Shown here in pieces: positions 32,371 to 43,400 of a stretch of 64,000 nucleotides of DNA (positions within the stretch are counted from its first letter, which is position 1; each line of letters starts with the position of its first letter). The notes under the pieces are model-generated. The model was not told where the DNA came from and did not search any database. It saw nothing but the letters and a program-made list of their open reading frames with translations. This DNA is from Rhynchopus sp. YZ270_cl-10 (lineage: Eukaryota > Euglenozoa > Diplonemea > Diplonemida > Diplonemidae). Position numbers and translations under genes: made by a program. Location of the stretch: contig OZ037847.1 of assembly GCA_964035575.1 (NCBI GenBank), positions 434,001 to 498,000 on the forward strand, written 5' to 3'.

Positions 32371-32976
32371 CCCCAAAAAGATTTTTCAAAATCCCAAAAA
32401 TCTTTTTTATCTTTTTTTTGAGAAAAAAAAAAGATTTTCAAGATCTTTTTCATCTTTTTTTCTCTTTTTTTCCTTTTTTTTCCTTTTTTTTCCTTTTTTT
32501 TTCAGGATTTTTCAAAGATCTCAAAGATCTCGAGAGATCCTGAAAAAAAAAGACAAAAATCCTGAAAATCTTGATTTTTTTTTTTTCCTCCCGAGATTCT
32601 CGAAAAAAGACAAAAAAAGACAAAAGATCTTTCCTGACCCGTGTTTTTAGTCTTTTGTAAAGAAAAATGCTTCTCCCATGAGAGGGGAGATAGGTTAGAG
32701 AAATAAATGAGTTTTCATCTTCCAAATTGAAGAAAAAAGCGCAAAACGTTCTAAACAGAAAATAAAAATCTCGTACTTTCGTCACATTGAACCAAAAACT
32801 TTTAAGTCCAAAAACAAAACATTCCGTTGCATATTGTAAGAATCAAAATGGGATCATAGACACCCCAACCCCTAATCAGTGGCAAGCACGCTCGGACAAA
32901 ATACAGACCGATGTATTTATTTTTAAAATCTGGCACCAAACTGGGTACAAAACAACATCAAATTTTGAAAAAAGAC
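32371..32976. other. Low-complexity spacer
   Basis: T-rich, with repeated short words such as CTTTTTTTTTCC and AGATCTC. Includes the 3' flank of the membrane-anchored gene. No gene seen. Confidence 0.55.
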
Positions 32977-33678
32977 TCACTTCCTCAGACGATCCAACCG
33001 ACTTTGCAAATCTGCCCGCGACGCTACCCCCTGCGAACCTGCAAAGAGGTCTGAGAGCTGCTCCATTTTTTGGTCAAACTCTTTTTCGGTTATCCACTCT
33101 GCGAGAAAGGTTCTGAAGAGCACGTCTGTTGCTTCTGGTGTGATGGGGGGTATGGGACGGGACGGGTAAATTGAGAGAAGCGTCGTAGAGATGACGGCAG
33201 TATTATTCTTCCGAGCGGCAGCTGCGAGGGTGGGGATGTGGTTTGCAAGAATCGTGGTAACTCCGGAGGGCCTCGCAGCAGTCGCATCTTCCGCAAAGTC
33301 TTTCATACGATCTGCTAAGGCAGAGATATAGACTGCTTCACTTTCATACTTTGCAGCATTGCGCAGCAGATCCTCTGCTTCTGCCACACCTACCTCATCC
33401 ACATTACCCACCTTTCGTGCGCTCCGCTTCAACCTTGTCACCTGCTTACGCAATCCCGCAGCCTCCGTCCTCATCCTCTTCGGCGCCAACCTCACATCCA
33501 CCCGATCCTCCATAGACCACCCCTCCATCCTTCCCCACCAAAGATACACCATAACCGCCACAGCCAGCACGCATACAACTACACCCACCTCAACCCCGAT
33601 CCCCTCCAGGAAGAGCGCCGTAGGGGGGACATCAGGTGGAGACGGAGCCTCCTCGGAGTACGCAGGCCTTCGGGACAT
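32977..33678 (-). CDS. Membrane-anchored coiled-coil protein of unknown function
   Basis: 233 residues from the ATG at 33678 (MSRRPAYSEE), chosen because the longer frame to 33813 runs into AT-rich flank. A single membrane segment (VEVGVVVCVLAVAVMVYLWW, about residues 29-48) follows a short acidic/Pro N-terminus. A basic/helical region comes next (LRKQVTRLKRSARK). The Ala-rich helical C-terminus ends DLQSRLDRLRK. This is typical of a signal-anchored organelle or ER protein, but no family is recognised. It sits between two blocks of mobile-element debris yet keeps host-like codon use. Confidence 0.65.
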   Translation of the reverse strand: MSRRPAYSEEAPSPPDVPPTALFLEGIGVEVGVVVCVLAVAVMVYLWWGRMEGWSMEDRVDVRLAPKRMRTEAAGLRKQVTRLKRSARKVGNVDEVGVAEAEDLLRNAAKYESEAVYISALADRMKDFAEDATAARPSGVTTILANHIPTLAAAARKNNTAVISTTLLSIYPSRPIPPITPEATDVLFRTFLAEWITEKEFDQKMEQLSDLFAGSQGVASRADLQSRLDRLRK

Positions 33679-33859
33679 ATTGTGTGTGTTCTCTTGGTTG
33701 ATGCAAAAATGGGGGAGGTGAAGAGGGGAGGAGGGGAGGAGGAGTGTGTTGGCAAAAGTACGTACTTTGAGGAATTGAATAATTGAGAAAACGCTTTTTT
33801 TTGTTGTGTGCACGGTGCGGTCTGTCGTGCTTGGAGTGTGTAAATAACGGACTTACCCC

Positions 33860-33964
33860 CTGAGTCCGACAGTCGGACCCCCTGAGTCCGACAGACGGAC
33901 TCAGGGGTCCGTCTGTCGGACTCTGGAGTCCGACTGTCGGACTCTGGGGTCCGACAGTCGGACC
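33860..33964. repeat. GTCCGAC palindrome array
   Basis: About 100 bp built from alternating GTCCGAC/GTCGGAC words with AG or TG centres (e.g. GAGTCCGACAGTCGGACCC), able to fold into several alternative hairpins. Immediately followed by nested A-run/T-run palindromes with GGCC (33965-34040). A related array is at 38415-38527. Confidence 0.85.
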
Positions 33965-34361
33965 CAAAAAAAAAAAATTTTTTTTTTTTTGGGCCGAAAA
34001 AAAAAAATTTTTTTTTGGCCAAAAAAATTTTTTTGGCCGAAAATCGCCTTGTATAGCCACTACAGTACACATGGTTTTACCAAAATAGCCGTATTTTGGC
34101 TGAAAATTTGACTTGAAAATTTTTTTCATTGTTTGGTCAATCTGAGGTTTTCTTTGAATTTTTTGGGCCATTTTATGACCTACTACACCCAATTTTTGGG
34201 GGATTTTTTTTTTCTTGGTCAAAAAATAGCGCTTGTTGCCTACTACTGGGTATAGGCTTGTTCAGAGGTGTGTATTTGGTGTACCCAGACATGGTCAAAA
34301 CACATGAATTTTGCGTTTTTTTGCATTTTTAGGTTCTCGACCAACCAGGGGGCGACCAATT

Positions 34362-34404
34362 TGGGTACTGGGTACTGGGTACTGGGTACTGGGTACTGGG
34401 TACC
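34362..34404. repeat. (GGGTACT)n tandem repeat
   Basis: About six units of the 7-mer GGGTACT, ending GGGTACC. It resembles the GGGTACC-based 8-mer repeat at 38284-38408 and, like it, lies within about 0.4 kb of a GTCCGAC array. Confidence 0.9.
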
Positions 34405-35127
34405 AAGAGAAGGCAGCTTGACAGCAGCGAAGGCGGAGGCTACGGGGAAGACAAGGTATGTAAATGTTTAACTTTCAGTTACTTGTGTAGATGCAAACAA
34501 CACACCCAGTGGTTTGCAGCATTTTATTTTCTTGTGTGCTTTCTCTTCTTTGAATCGAAAGTATGTGAACCTTATTACATCATGATACAATGCAACGAGG
34601 CCGAAACAGCCTCACTAAGGCCTCTGAAAATAAATGTTCAGACTTGGCACTTACTTATGTTTAGGTGCGCCTCAACCACACGCTTGAATATATTTAATTT
34701 GCCACACCTCAGATAGATTTTCCAGATATGCCTATGTTCAGGTGTTCCAGGCCTCGTCACAAATAGACAAAAAAACAAAAGCCAAAACAACAGAGAGAGA
34801 GCCAACAATTTTTTATCTCACTTGTGTAATAATGTTTAGCCGCGTTTTCGAAATTCCTTCCTGGAGATTACACAAAATACAGTAGACATTATCTCCGCAC
34901 ACAAAGAACAAAACAAAACCCATGCCGAGAGTAGGCGCAAAAGCAATGTGGAGGAGATCTGCGCATGCAACCAAAAGGGTTGCAGTCATAGGACTTCGAG
35001 GAACTGTTCACCATACCCAACCTTGACGCCCCGTACTAGGTGGTCATACATCATTTGTCAAATATACTGTAGGAATTTCGAAAACGCAGCACAACATTAT
35101 TGCCCGTGAGATAATAACTATTTATTC
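34405..35127. other. Spacer, no gene seen
   Basis: AT-rich DNA with the near-palindromic pair GCCGCGTTTTCGAAATTCCT (near 34840) and its complement-like GAATTTCGAAAACGC (near 35070). No coding sequence recognised. Confidence 0.5.
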
Positions 35128-35275
35128 GAGTGAAATAAGAACTATTTTATTTCACGCGCCACTAAAAAGGTGCCCGAGTGCGTTATTTCCCGAGCGAAGC
35201 GAGGGGAATAAGAGTGAGAGAGTCACGAGGGTGCCTTTTTAGTGGCAAGTGCAAGAAAATGTTCTTATTTCACTC
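35128..35275. repeat. Long palindromic terminus-like hairpin
   Basis: Outer arms GAGTGAAATAAGAAC / GTTCTTATTTCACTC (35128-35142, 35261-35275). Inner arms GCCACTAAAAAGGTGCCC / complement (35158-35175, 35229-35246). The centre contains CGAGCGAAGCGAGGGG. The architecture matches the palindromic modules at 29.1, 30.5 and 32.2 kb although most bases differ. Confidence 0.8.
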
Positions 35276-35402
35276 AATATGTAATTTTATTCCACAAGTG
35301 AAAAACGTATTTATAGGTGTAAACAGTGGAACGTTGAGCCCACGCTCCACCCCTCACACCACCACACTTCAAATTACAGATTATTTATTGCCTCTTACAC
35401 AC

Positions 35403-35630
35403 ATGCCTAAACCCACGCGCAAGTTTGCGGAGATGGAGGATGCATATGACAACTTGTTCGACGACATGAACAGTGGTGTGCAGTACAGGAAAACATGGGA
35501 CGATTTCCTCCGTTTCAACAGACTTTCAGGAGCGAACGAGCCCAGGGAAGAACACGTCGTGTCCTTCAGATCACTCCGTGATCTTTTATTTCACTCCCCC
35601 ACCCAATCCTTCACGATTTGCGTGAAATAA
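35403..35630 (+). pseudogene. Tyrosine-recombinase (Crypton-like) N-terminal fragment
   Basis: The frame from MPKPTRKFAE includes YRKTWDDFLRFNRLSG and EPREEHVVSFRSLRDLL. This is the helical N-terminal core-binding pattern (Y.K.W..F..F...P.E...V.F...L) of Crypton-type recombinases. It ends in terminal repeat DNA after about 76 residues, so it is a fragment. The palindrome at 35128-35275 lies just upstream. Confidence 0.45.
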
Positions 35631-35639
35631 AACGTGAAA

Positions 35640-35960
35640 TAAAACGAATCTTATTTCACTCACTTTTTCACCTGTTTACGTTTTTCACGCGTGGTATAAA
35701 ATTACGTATCGAAAACTAAAGTGAACATTATTTAACTGATGGGTGATTCACAAACTGGAATACGTGATACCCACTCGCTATCGCTCGTGACATCACTTTT
35801 ATGATTACACTCACTTCACTCATGAAATCAAAATGCTGAACTCCACTCGCTTCGTGAAGTTGAGCCCCAGTTTGAGTCACCCACCACCTCGTGAAATAAT
35901 GTTCACTTTATTTCATGAGATAATAATTATCTAACTCAGTGAAATAAAACTCGTGTAATT
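35640..35960. repeat. Second palindromic terminus-like region
   Basis: GGGTGATTCACAAACTGG (about 35740-35758) pairs imperfectly with CCAGTTTGAGTCACCC (about 35868-35884). The centre repeats CACTCGCTATCGCTCGTG and CCACTCGCTTCGTGAAG. AATAAAA and GTGAAATAA words recur on both sides. It probably marks the other end of the element holding the fragment at 35403-35630. Confidence 0.55.
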
Positions 35961-35983
35961 TTGCAGATTATATGCCCTTTGTG

Positions 35984-36290
35984 TCACTCAATTGTAACCG
36001 AGAATGTAAGGCAGTGAGTATTTGATCTGCCCTTTATGTCGCGAAATACTATGTTTGGTGTTTTGACGTCTTCCAAGCAGATGGATATTCCCTCACTTGC
36101 ACGCAATCTACCGAGGAACCGACTGCCTTTCTCAAAAGCCAGTACATGTCGGGGTGTCGAGGTCCGTGTCAATACAAAGCGGACCAAGTCGCTCGAGGTT
36201 TGAAAACCGCAAGAACTCGTCCCATTTCTTCTTGTACACCTCCTTGCTTCTCATACCCGCTGAGACTTGGTATCCGTAAGTGTCATACAT
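35984..36290 (-). pseudogene. Third tyrosine-recombinase N-terminal fragment
   Basis: Minus-strand translation shows YKKKWDEFLRFSNLERLG near 36200-36250. This is a clear relative of YRKTWDDFLRFNRLSG in the plus-strand fragment at 35.4 kb, so two inverted related recombinase starts lie within 1 kb. Degraded copy; low certainty on extent. Confidence 0.4.
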
Positions 36291-36299
36291 CCTGTCCTT

Positions 36300-38283
36300 C
36301 TTCGTTTTGGCAGTGTTTGAGGGGAGTGATGAAAAAGTTCTTTTTTTTACTGAGTGATTTTTTTAACCAAAAGAAAACCGACGCAGGAGCTTTTCTGGAA
36401 CTGTTTTATTCTCCCCACCCCAACAACATCACATTTCAGAAAAACATTGTTTTTTCGTTTTTGTTCACTTTCTTTTCTTCTCCCTCACACCTGTTTGCTG
36501 TGAATTAAATTTTTTCGTTTCGGCCTGGTCGCAAACGCGAGTTTTCCTGGAAGCGCAGGAAAAATGACTGGGGAGTGTTGGTGGCTCCGTGACGCCACAG
36601 AGCCGGCACACTCGTTGAGTGCCTCACAAAACCTCAAATTTATTCCGCTTTGATTTCATTTATTGTCTTCACGCTTTATCGTTGTTGTTGGGTTGGGAAA
36701 TAATATTTCATTCTCCCATACATTCTCGGTTACAATTGAGTGACAAAGGGCACATTATCACCCACCTTTGTGGGAATTCACAAAATTACACGAGTTTTAT
36801 CCCCTTTTTTTACCACATTAACCTCACCTTTCCCGATAACTGCGTTTCTACACCATACATTTCATTCATTAATCACACTCCACATTTACACTCATCACAG
36901 GATCGTGAAATCTGAACTGCATCTGCGATTGTGATGAGAAGCCTCGCCGCGTCTCCGACATTCAGCAACTCAAAATCCAAAGAGTATCACCCGCATCAAT
37001 CCATTCTGAGTTTGCGGACTAAGATCTGGGGTGGAAGGGGGATGGGTACACTTTGTCAGTCACTGCTATTGCCATTTAACCCAGGGAGCATAGCTAGTGC
37101 AAGAAATTCGACTTTGGAAACCTTCCGGAAAGTCTGTCCTCTGCTTGCGGAGGACGAGGCACAAGAAAATATTGCGTTCCCCCAGAAAACCAGTGCACAT
37201 TTCACACTCCTTGTGGGTGGTCTTGTTGCCTTTTTGTCACAGTAATTTTGGCCCAGGCATGCTCTTGAAGCATGACAATTTAGTGTGTATGGGGCAGGGT
37301 GTTGTTTTGTTCTGAATTCTCTTTGTTATAACATCTAAGTCAATCGCGGGTGGTGGTTTGTGTAGCGTGAGGCACTCTTTTTAACAAACTTCCTGCGGCT
37401 GCTAAAGCGTTATTTCTTCGGATTTAACAACGTACAGCGTAACATAGTGGATTCGCCTGGTCGACACAACCTTTGATAGATATGGGATAACCAACCCCCT
37501 TCGACCCCTCGTGGGTTCACTAAACAAGCCCTCGTGGTAGTTAAACGCGATTGACATTTACATTCCTAGAGATGAAAGAACAAGACAACACTTCTGTACC
37601 CGCGCATCAAAATTGTGGAAAACTTTGCACCCCAAACACCCTCAACAACGCCCGCCAAAAGGCGCCCCTTGTTGCTGGGAGTTGGTTCTCATGTTTGATA
37701 CCTGCACAGCGGGCATTCCTCTGAGTCCAACGCATGTTTGGCCTGTCTGCGGCGTTGTACTTCAGGTGCACGAAGACAGGGTCTGGTGGTAAATTTTGCG
37801 TAGTGTCGCATTCCCTCATGTGTGGGTCACTCACACTTGGCGGTCATGTGCCACTGCGTGGGTCTGGGAATTTGGGTACCTGGGTACAGGAAATTTGTTG
37901 TGGAAGACATCAACCACCATGCATTGAGGAGGGTAAGACAGTGTTCGCAGTTTCTACCTGATAGCATTACAACATTTAACTTCTCCACGGGGGTCTTGGG
38001 CCGTTCACTCGGTTCTACCTTGACTACCGGAAGATATTCTTGAGGCCTTTCTGGTCTCTAGAATATCCGGTCTTCCCGAACGGAGGCACACTTTGTGTGT
38101 TACTACGACCTGGCAATTTCCAGCAGTAGGTTAAGTAATCTTTCTTGTAAATTGTTGGATCATTATCTCCTCAGTGCATGAATGCCCCACGTGACTGGAC
38201 ACTTTTGTGTTTGTCATGTGGAGCTGTGGTTGCTCTTTCACGACTTTTTTCCTGTTCCTGGGTACCTGTTCCTGGACCTGGAC
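36300..38283. other. Accessory spacer, probable element debris
   Basis: No intact gene. Minus-strand pieces near 37600-38050 are Cys/Trp-containing (SEECPLCRYQT; LLNAWWLMSSTTNFLYP) and may be degraded transposon coding sequence, but I cannot assign them. Confidence 0.4.
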
Positions 38284-38408
38284 CTGGGTACCTGGGTACC
38301 TGGGTACCTGGGTACCTGGGTACCTGGGTACCTGGGTACCTGGGTACCTGGGTACCTGGGTACCTGGGTACCTGGGCACCTGGGTACCTGGGCACCTGGG
38401 CACCTGGG
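38284..38408. repeat. (TGGGTACC)n tandem repeat
   Basis: About 15 units of an 8-mer, with the last few drifting to TGGGCACC. The KpnI-like GGTACC centre makes each unit self-complementary. It is open in all frames, producing artefactual repeat ORFs on both strands. Abuts the second GTCCGAC array. Confidence 0.95.
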
Positions 38409-38414
38409 TGTGCC

Positions 38415-38527
38415 TGTCGGACCCCAGGGTCCGGCAGTCGGACTCAGGGGTCCGACTGTGAGTCCGACAGTCGGACTCAGGGGGTCCGACTGTCGGACCC
38501 CCTCGGACTCCGACAAAAGGGTCCGAC
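38415..38527. repeat. Second GTCCGAC palindrome array
   Basis: GTCGGAC and GTCCGAC words alternate with CAG/CTG centres as in the array at 33860-33964. It directly follows the tandem 8-mer. Confidence 0.85.
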
Positions 38528-38689
38528 ATTTCCAGGACAGACTGCACCGTGTGAGCTCTAGGTAGGTTGTTCCCGATTGTCTCTCGTTTTTTTTTTTTTT
38601 TTGCGTTGAGATCAGGGTAGTAGCTTGAAAGGTGCACTTTTCAAATGTTGCTGGTTTGCTGGTTTAGAAAAATTTTTTCCCCGGTTGAA

Positions 38690-39080
38690 AGCGGTCGTCG
38701 CGCGCTTCGCGCGCGCCTCCCTGCCAACCACTAAGTGGAGAGGCAAAGGGTAAATTTTGCGAGACAACAAAGAAAATGGAATATAATCCTGTGTTTACGG
38801 CGCTTGGTCTTGCACCTTCCACTAACCGTACGAAGTCAATACGTCTTCCAGAAGCAGGGGCCGTTGCAACGGTGGGTCATTTTGAAGAAATGGTCAACTT
38901 TTTGCATCTTTGGTCAAGTTGCATTTGCGGCTGCAAAATGCAAGGGGATTCCCGAAGACATTGTAAACTCTACTTTTTGCGGAGCAAAAAATTAATATAA
39001 AGTGGCGCCGCAGGCGAAAAAAAAATTGGCATAGTGCAAAACATGCAGCTTTTTACACCACAGAGTCACTTAATGAACCC
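38690..39080. repeat. Copy of the GCGGAGC / GGCGCCGCAGGC module
   Basis: Contains a GC palindrome (GTCGCGCGCTTCGCGCGCG), then TTTTTGCGGAGCAAAAA, GTGGCGCCGCAGGCGAAAAA and GCTTTTTACACCACAGAGTC. The same modules occur in the same order inside the non-autonomous hAT element at 21.3-21.8 kb, so this is probably a relic of that family. Confidence 0.65.
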
Positions 39081-40490
39081 TTTTTAGGGGTTCGCTTACG
39101 TGTGAGGCTTTCTTCTGTGAGTGGGAAAGTGGTGCGGGGGAGGCGAAAAACTGAATCCCGAATCCCACTTTTTTTTTTTATTTTTCCCCAAACCAGTAAA
39201 CCAGCTCGTTCTGGTTTTGAAACCAGCAAAAGTACCCAAGCTATTTCCCTGGTTGAGATCTGCATCAGGTTGTTTTTTTTTTGATTTTGTGGTGTTTTTT
39301 TGTTCGGTTTTTGACCAGACACAGGGTGGCGGGGCACCTTGAGTTATCTGACACCACGAAAGGAGCTCCGGGGGGGCAGTTCTGTGAATAGAACGGAACT
39401 CCTTTTCATGTATCCATGGAAAACAGGATTATATGTGATGCTGGGTAAATTTTGAAAAGGTGACGTTGAATAAAAAGAAAAAGAAAAACAACAACAGACG
39501 CGCTGTGTAAAAAAAACGAGTCTTTCTCTGCGCGCAATATTTTGTGAGGGGAGAACAAAAATATTATGAGAAAAAGCTCGTTGCATTCCGACTACGTTCC
39601 CACTCCATTCCTTTTTCCCTTAAAAAACCCCCCCGACTGCTGCCCCAAAGGCACCTGTCCTTATTGGCCAGATGCCTTGCTTGTTTGATTTGCTTATTTC
39701 TCTTCCTTTCTCCCCCCCTCCTTTTTTTCCTTAAACGTTTTGCTTTATTGTAATTTATGGTTAATTTTAGCACGGCTCGTCGGACGAATTTGTCAGGGGG
39801 GTTTGAAAGTTTGTTTGTTTTGTTTTGTTTTTGTCTTTGTTTTTGCTACTCTGGTTGTATTGTATTTCATTGTAGTACTTTGTAAGTTAAGAGGTAGGTG
39901 CGCTTCTTTGTTGAGATTGCGACTAATTCCTGTTGAAGCCTCACTACAAAAAAAGAAAAATGTTTAAAAAGGAATCTTTTTCAAAAGAAAAAAAATATTT
40001 TGATGTCGTTAGCAAAACGGGTAAAAAAGAAAAGGTCTGGTTTTGGCGGTCTGCTCCTTGACCAGGGTAACAGCCCTTTGACCGCGCTCATCAGAAGGAG
40101 CAAGGGCTAAAAGAAAGAAAAGAACACTTTCTGTGAGTGCACAACACGAATTTGTCAGGGGGGAGAGAGAGAGGGGTGATTTCAGATAATAGCTGGGTTT
40201 CTTTAGTTTGAAAAGCAAAAGATGTGTTTTGCAATACAGGGCGGGTTACGGAAGAGAAAGGTGGAAAAAGCAAACAATACTAAGAAACTATTACACCATT
40301 GCCCCCTGTGATAAAAGTAACCACAGCAGTGGTCGGTTTAGGGCAGTGGGACACCCTGGCGAGCCACTAGCTTAAAAGTTTGGTTGCTATTCACCTACCC
40401 TACCCCTGCCCTCTTTCGTTTGAGTTCCGCAACACAAAAGTGTGGGTGAGTGTGTTTATAATCACACTCACCCGCGCTATCCCGAAAGCC
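39081..40490. other. 3' flank of the first tandem gene, no gene seen
   Basis: AT-rich spacer. The last ~350 bp (from about 40140) belong to the duplicated unit of the following gene pair, with relatives at about 43920-44215 and 47590-47690. Confidence 0.6.
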
Positions 40491-43400
40491 TCACTCGTCA
40501 TGTGGGCCTGTGTTCTTCTTTGCATCTGCCTTCTTCTTCCATTCTTGGTATGCCGCACGCTGCTTCTTTGCGTGTTCATCGTATTCTTCACGATCCTTTT
40601 CGCTCACCTTCGCCCACTTCTTCAGACACCTCCCCAACTGCGCTTTCGAGCTGGCTGCGTTCATGGTTTTCTGCGTCTTCTTCATCCAAGCTGCGAACGA
40701 AGAGTAATCCTTTAGCTCTTCTAGAACTTCTGGGAACTTCCTCAGGATCAAACCAAGCACGAGGGTGTCAAGGAGAACCGGCTGCAGTGGCTCCGAGTCT
40801 CCTCCAAATCCCATGAAACCGCCATCCTGCTCCACACCTAACAGCTGGAGTCTGTGCACGACTGCTGCCTTTGCATCTTGCTTCGTCATCCCTGCTTCCA
40901 ATATTGCTTCCGAATCGAAGGACTCTAAAGCGTTCTTAACGGTTCCTTGGTATGTACCTTCCTTTGCCTCGTACAGCATAGCACGGAGGCCATCCGGGTG
41001 TTTCAATACTCCTTTGGGGCCAACGGATTTTTTGGTGGGCAGCATGCCTGTAGCTACGACGGTTCTTGCAAAATAAGACCCCAAACAGTCGCCCATAGTG
41101 TCGCGGGTGGTGGGGTTGGAGCACAAGGAGATGAAGGTTTTGATAGCATTCTCCTGCTTGACACCGTGCTCCAACAGGGCGAAGCAGCCGAGCATCCCGA
41201 GGTGAAGCCAGCCAAATATGTAGCCGACTCCAGCAGCGCCCCATTGCAGGCCGTTTGAGTCATCGTCCTCTTCGTCCTCTTCGTCGTCCTCCATGTTGTA
41301 CTTCGGTGTGCACAGGTCTCTGTACTCCTCAAAGTTGGGTTTCCTTTTCTTCGCGATGTCAATGTAGTAGCGGACGTCAAACAAAAAGGCGCACAGCTCC
41401 GGGTTGTGAGCAGCTCCTGAGCTCTTGAGGGCAGAGTGCTCCAGGGTCATCTCAAACTCCGACATGTCGAAGTCGATGTCAACTCCACGTTGTTGAGTTT
41501 TTTCATCGGTATCAAGCTTCCTCTTCGCTGCACGCTTTGGCGGCGGTGGCATTTTCTTTTCTTTCGTATTGTGAGCAATGATGTTGCGGATGTGAGCAGC
41601 CAGTATGCACCCTTCTTGGATGCTCTGCTTGTCTCCCTTCTCCAGCTTCTTGAGGGCCTTGGGGGCGCTTAGAAGGAGTGCGTTGTCGATTGCGGTCACC
41701 TTGCTTTCGCATCCACATTCTACGTATTGCGCTCTGGCTTGGTCTAATTCCCCGGTTGCTTCGTAGCACAGCCCCTCGATGAAAGTAAGCTCGTGGCAGA
41801 TCTCGCCACCAACGTCCTCCCTGGCGGTGTTGCATTCCGCAAGTGCATCTCTGTGACGGTACTCCTCGAGCATTTTCCGCACCTTCTTCAAGATTCCTGT
41901 CATCTTCTTGCTCACCTCCCCGTCCTCGTTGTAATCCAGATTGAACCTCGTGAGTCGGCTGTCTTCATTCGTGCTCGCCAGTCCTCCCATCATTTTCGAT
42001 GCCATGTTCGCTTCGTGGGACTTCGCGGTTTTTTTGCATTTTTTCACCTCCTTGATTTTGTTGTTCACTTTTGCGTCTGGGTTTGCGATCTTTTGAAGTG
42101 TGAGCAGAGCGTTTTCGAAGTCTTTTTGGGAGAGAAGTGCGGAGCCAAGCCTGAATAGAGCCTTTTCGTTTGCGGGCTCATAAGCGAGGACGTTCTTCGA
42201 ATGCTTTATGCAGTCGACACTGTGCAAGGCGTTCCCCTCCGCCTCGTCTCTCTTCAAACACATCAACGCGATGTTGTTGTTCAGACCCACCCACAGCATG
42301 TTTGCCTGCGCTTGCTGCAGCTGCATCCCTTCTTCAACATCGTCCACGTCGTCCACGTCGTACATCGCTGTGTCATCTCCATGCTGCCTTCCATTAGCGA
42401 GGGTGTGGCAGTGGCGAAGGAGTCCAGCAGCTTTCTTGTACTCCTCCATTGCCCCTTTGAGGTCGCCGTTTTGGAACAGCTGCGTCCCTTTTGCTTTCTG
42501 TTGTGTAGCTGTGTCGATGAGGGTGCTGGTGGGGGCACCAGGGTCGGGACCATCTTCAGAATCTTCGCCGTCTGTGGTGTCCATGTCGTCACTCTCTTCG
42601 TCTTCGTATTCGTCTTCTTCGTCTTCCTCGGCTTCGAGCTGCTGGTGTGCTATCGAATGGATGGAGGCCATTGAAGATTCCTTCGTGATTTTCACATTAG
42701 CCAGCCTGTCAGCACAACTTCTTTTCAACATCCTCGCCACCGATTTGCTGTCGGTTTCCAGTGTGAATGTACTGCCGTCTTGCGTCGGTGTGACTTCAAC
42801 TCCTTTCAAACCGAAGCATCCCTCGATCTTCAACACCCTCAGTCTCTTTGCACGTTTCACCTTCAGCTGTGTAACGGCATCCAATCTGTTCACGATCAAA
42901 GTGTCCAAGGCAGAGCTGGACAAGACGACGCCCGTCTTCCAGATATAGACTTTGTAGAGCGTGACGTACGATAGCTTTTTGCACGCCTTCAGCATGGGGC
43001 CAATGGAGGGCACGTCGTTAGAATCGATGTGTGCAAGGTTGAGGTACTTCAAATTGGGTGGCGGCGGGAAGAACGAGTAGGCGTCTTTCTCTTTCAACTC
43101 CCCCCTCAGCGTCAACGACTGTAAGTTCGGAGTGTGGTCTTTGTCGAGAAACAGCTTCGTGAACGTCACGTCGTCCGCCTCGAACACCTCAAGCATCGGG
43201 AGGTCAAATTCAAACGCGACCTTAAGAGAGTAAGCCACATCCTTCAGAATCAACTGCCGTAACCCCTGAAGCATGGGGGCGGTGATAACCTTTGTAACCG
43301 AGACCTGGATGAGCTTGCAGGGATCCCTCCGCATGACCTTTCTCAGGTCATTTTCCTCAGGGGCTTCAAGCGTGTGTGGCCCTTCGTAGCAATACTCGGG

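Noticed and set aside
29101-36290. Interpretation as a Polinton, virophage-like or retro-element island
   Set aside because: No capsid, protein-primed polymerase, retroviral integrase, ATPase or reverse transcriptase segment could be seen. The recognisable pieces resemble tyrosine recombinase only.
38182-38565. Repeat-containing ORFs on both strands at the TGGGTACC array
   Set aside because: The 8-mer has no stop in any frame; these are simple-repeat artefacts.
42208-42948. 246-codon plus-strand ORF repeated in the second tandem copy
   Set aside because: Antisense of the acidic Asp/Glu/Ser linker, which reads as a poly-Ser ORF on the other strand. It recurs only because the gene is duplicated.
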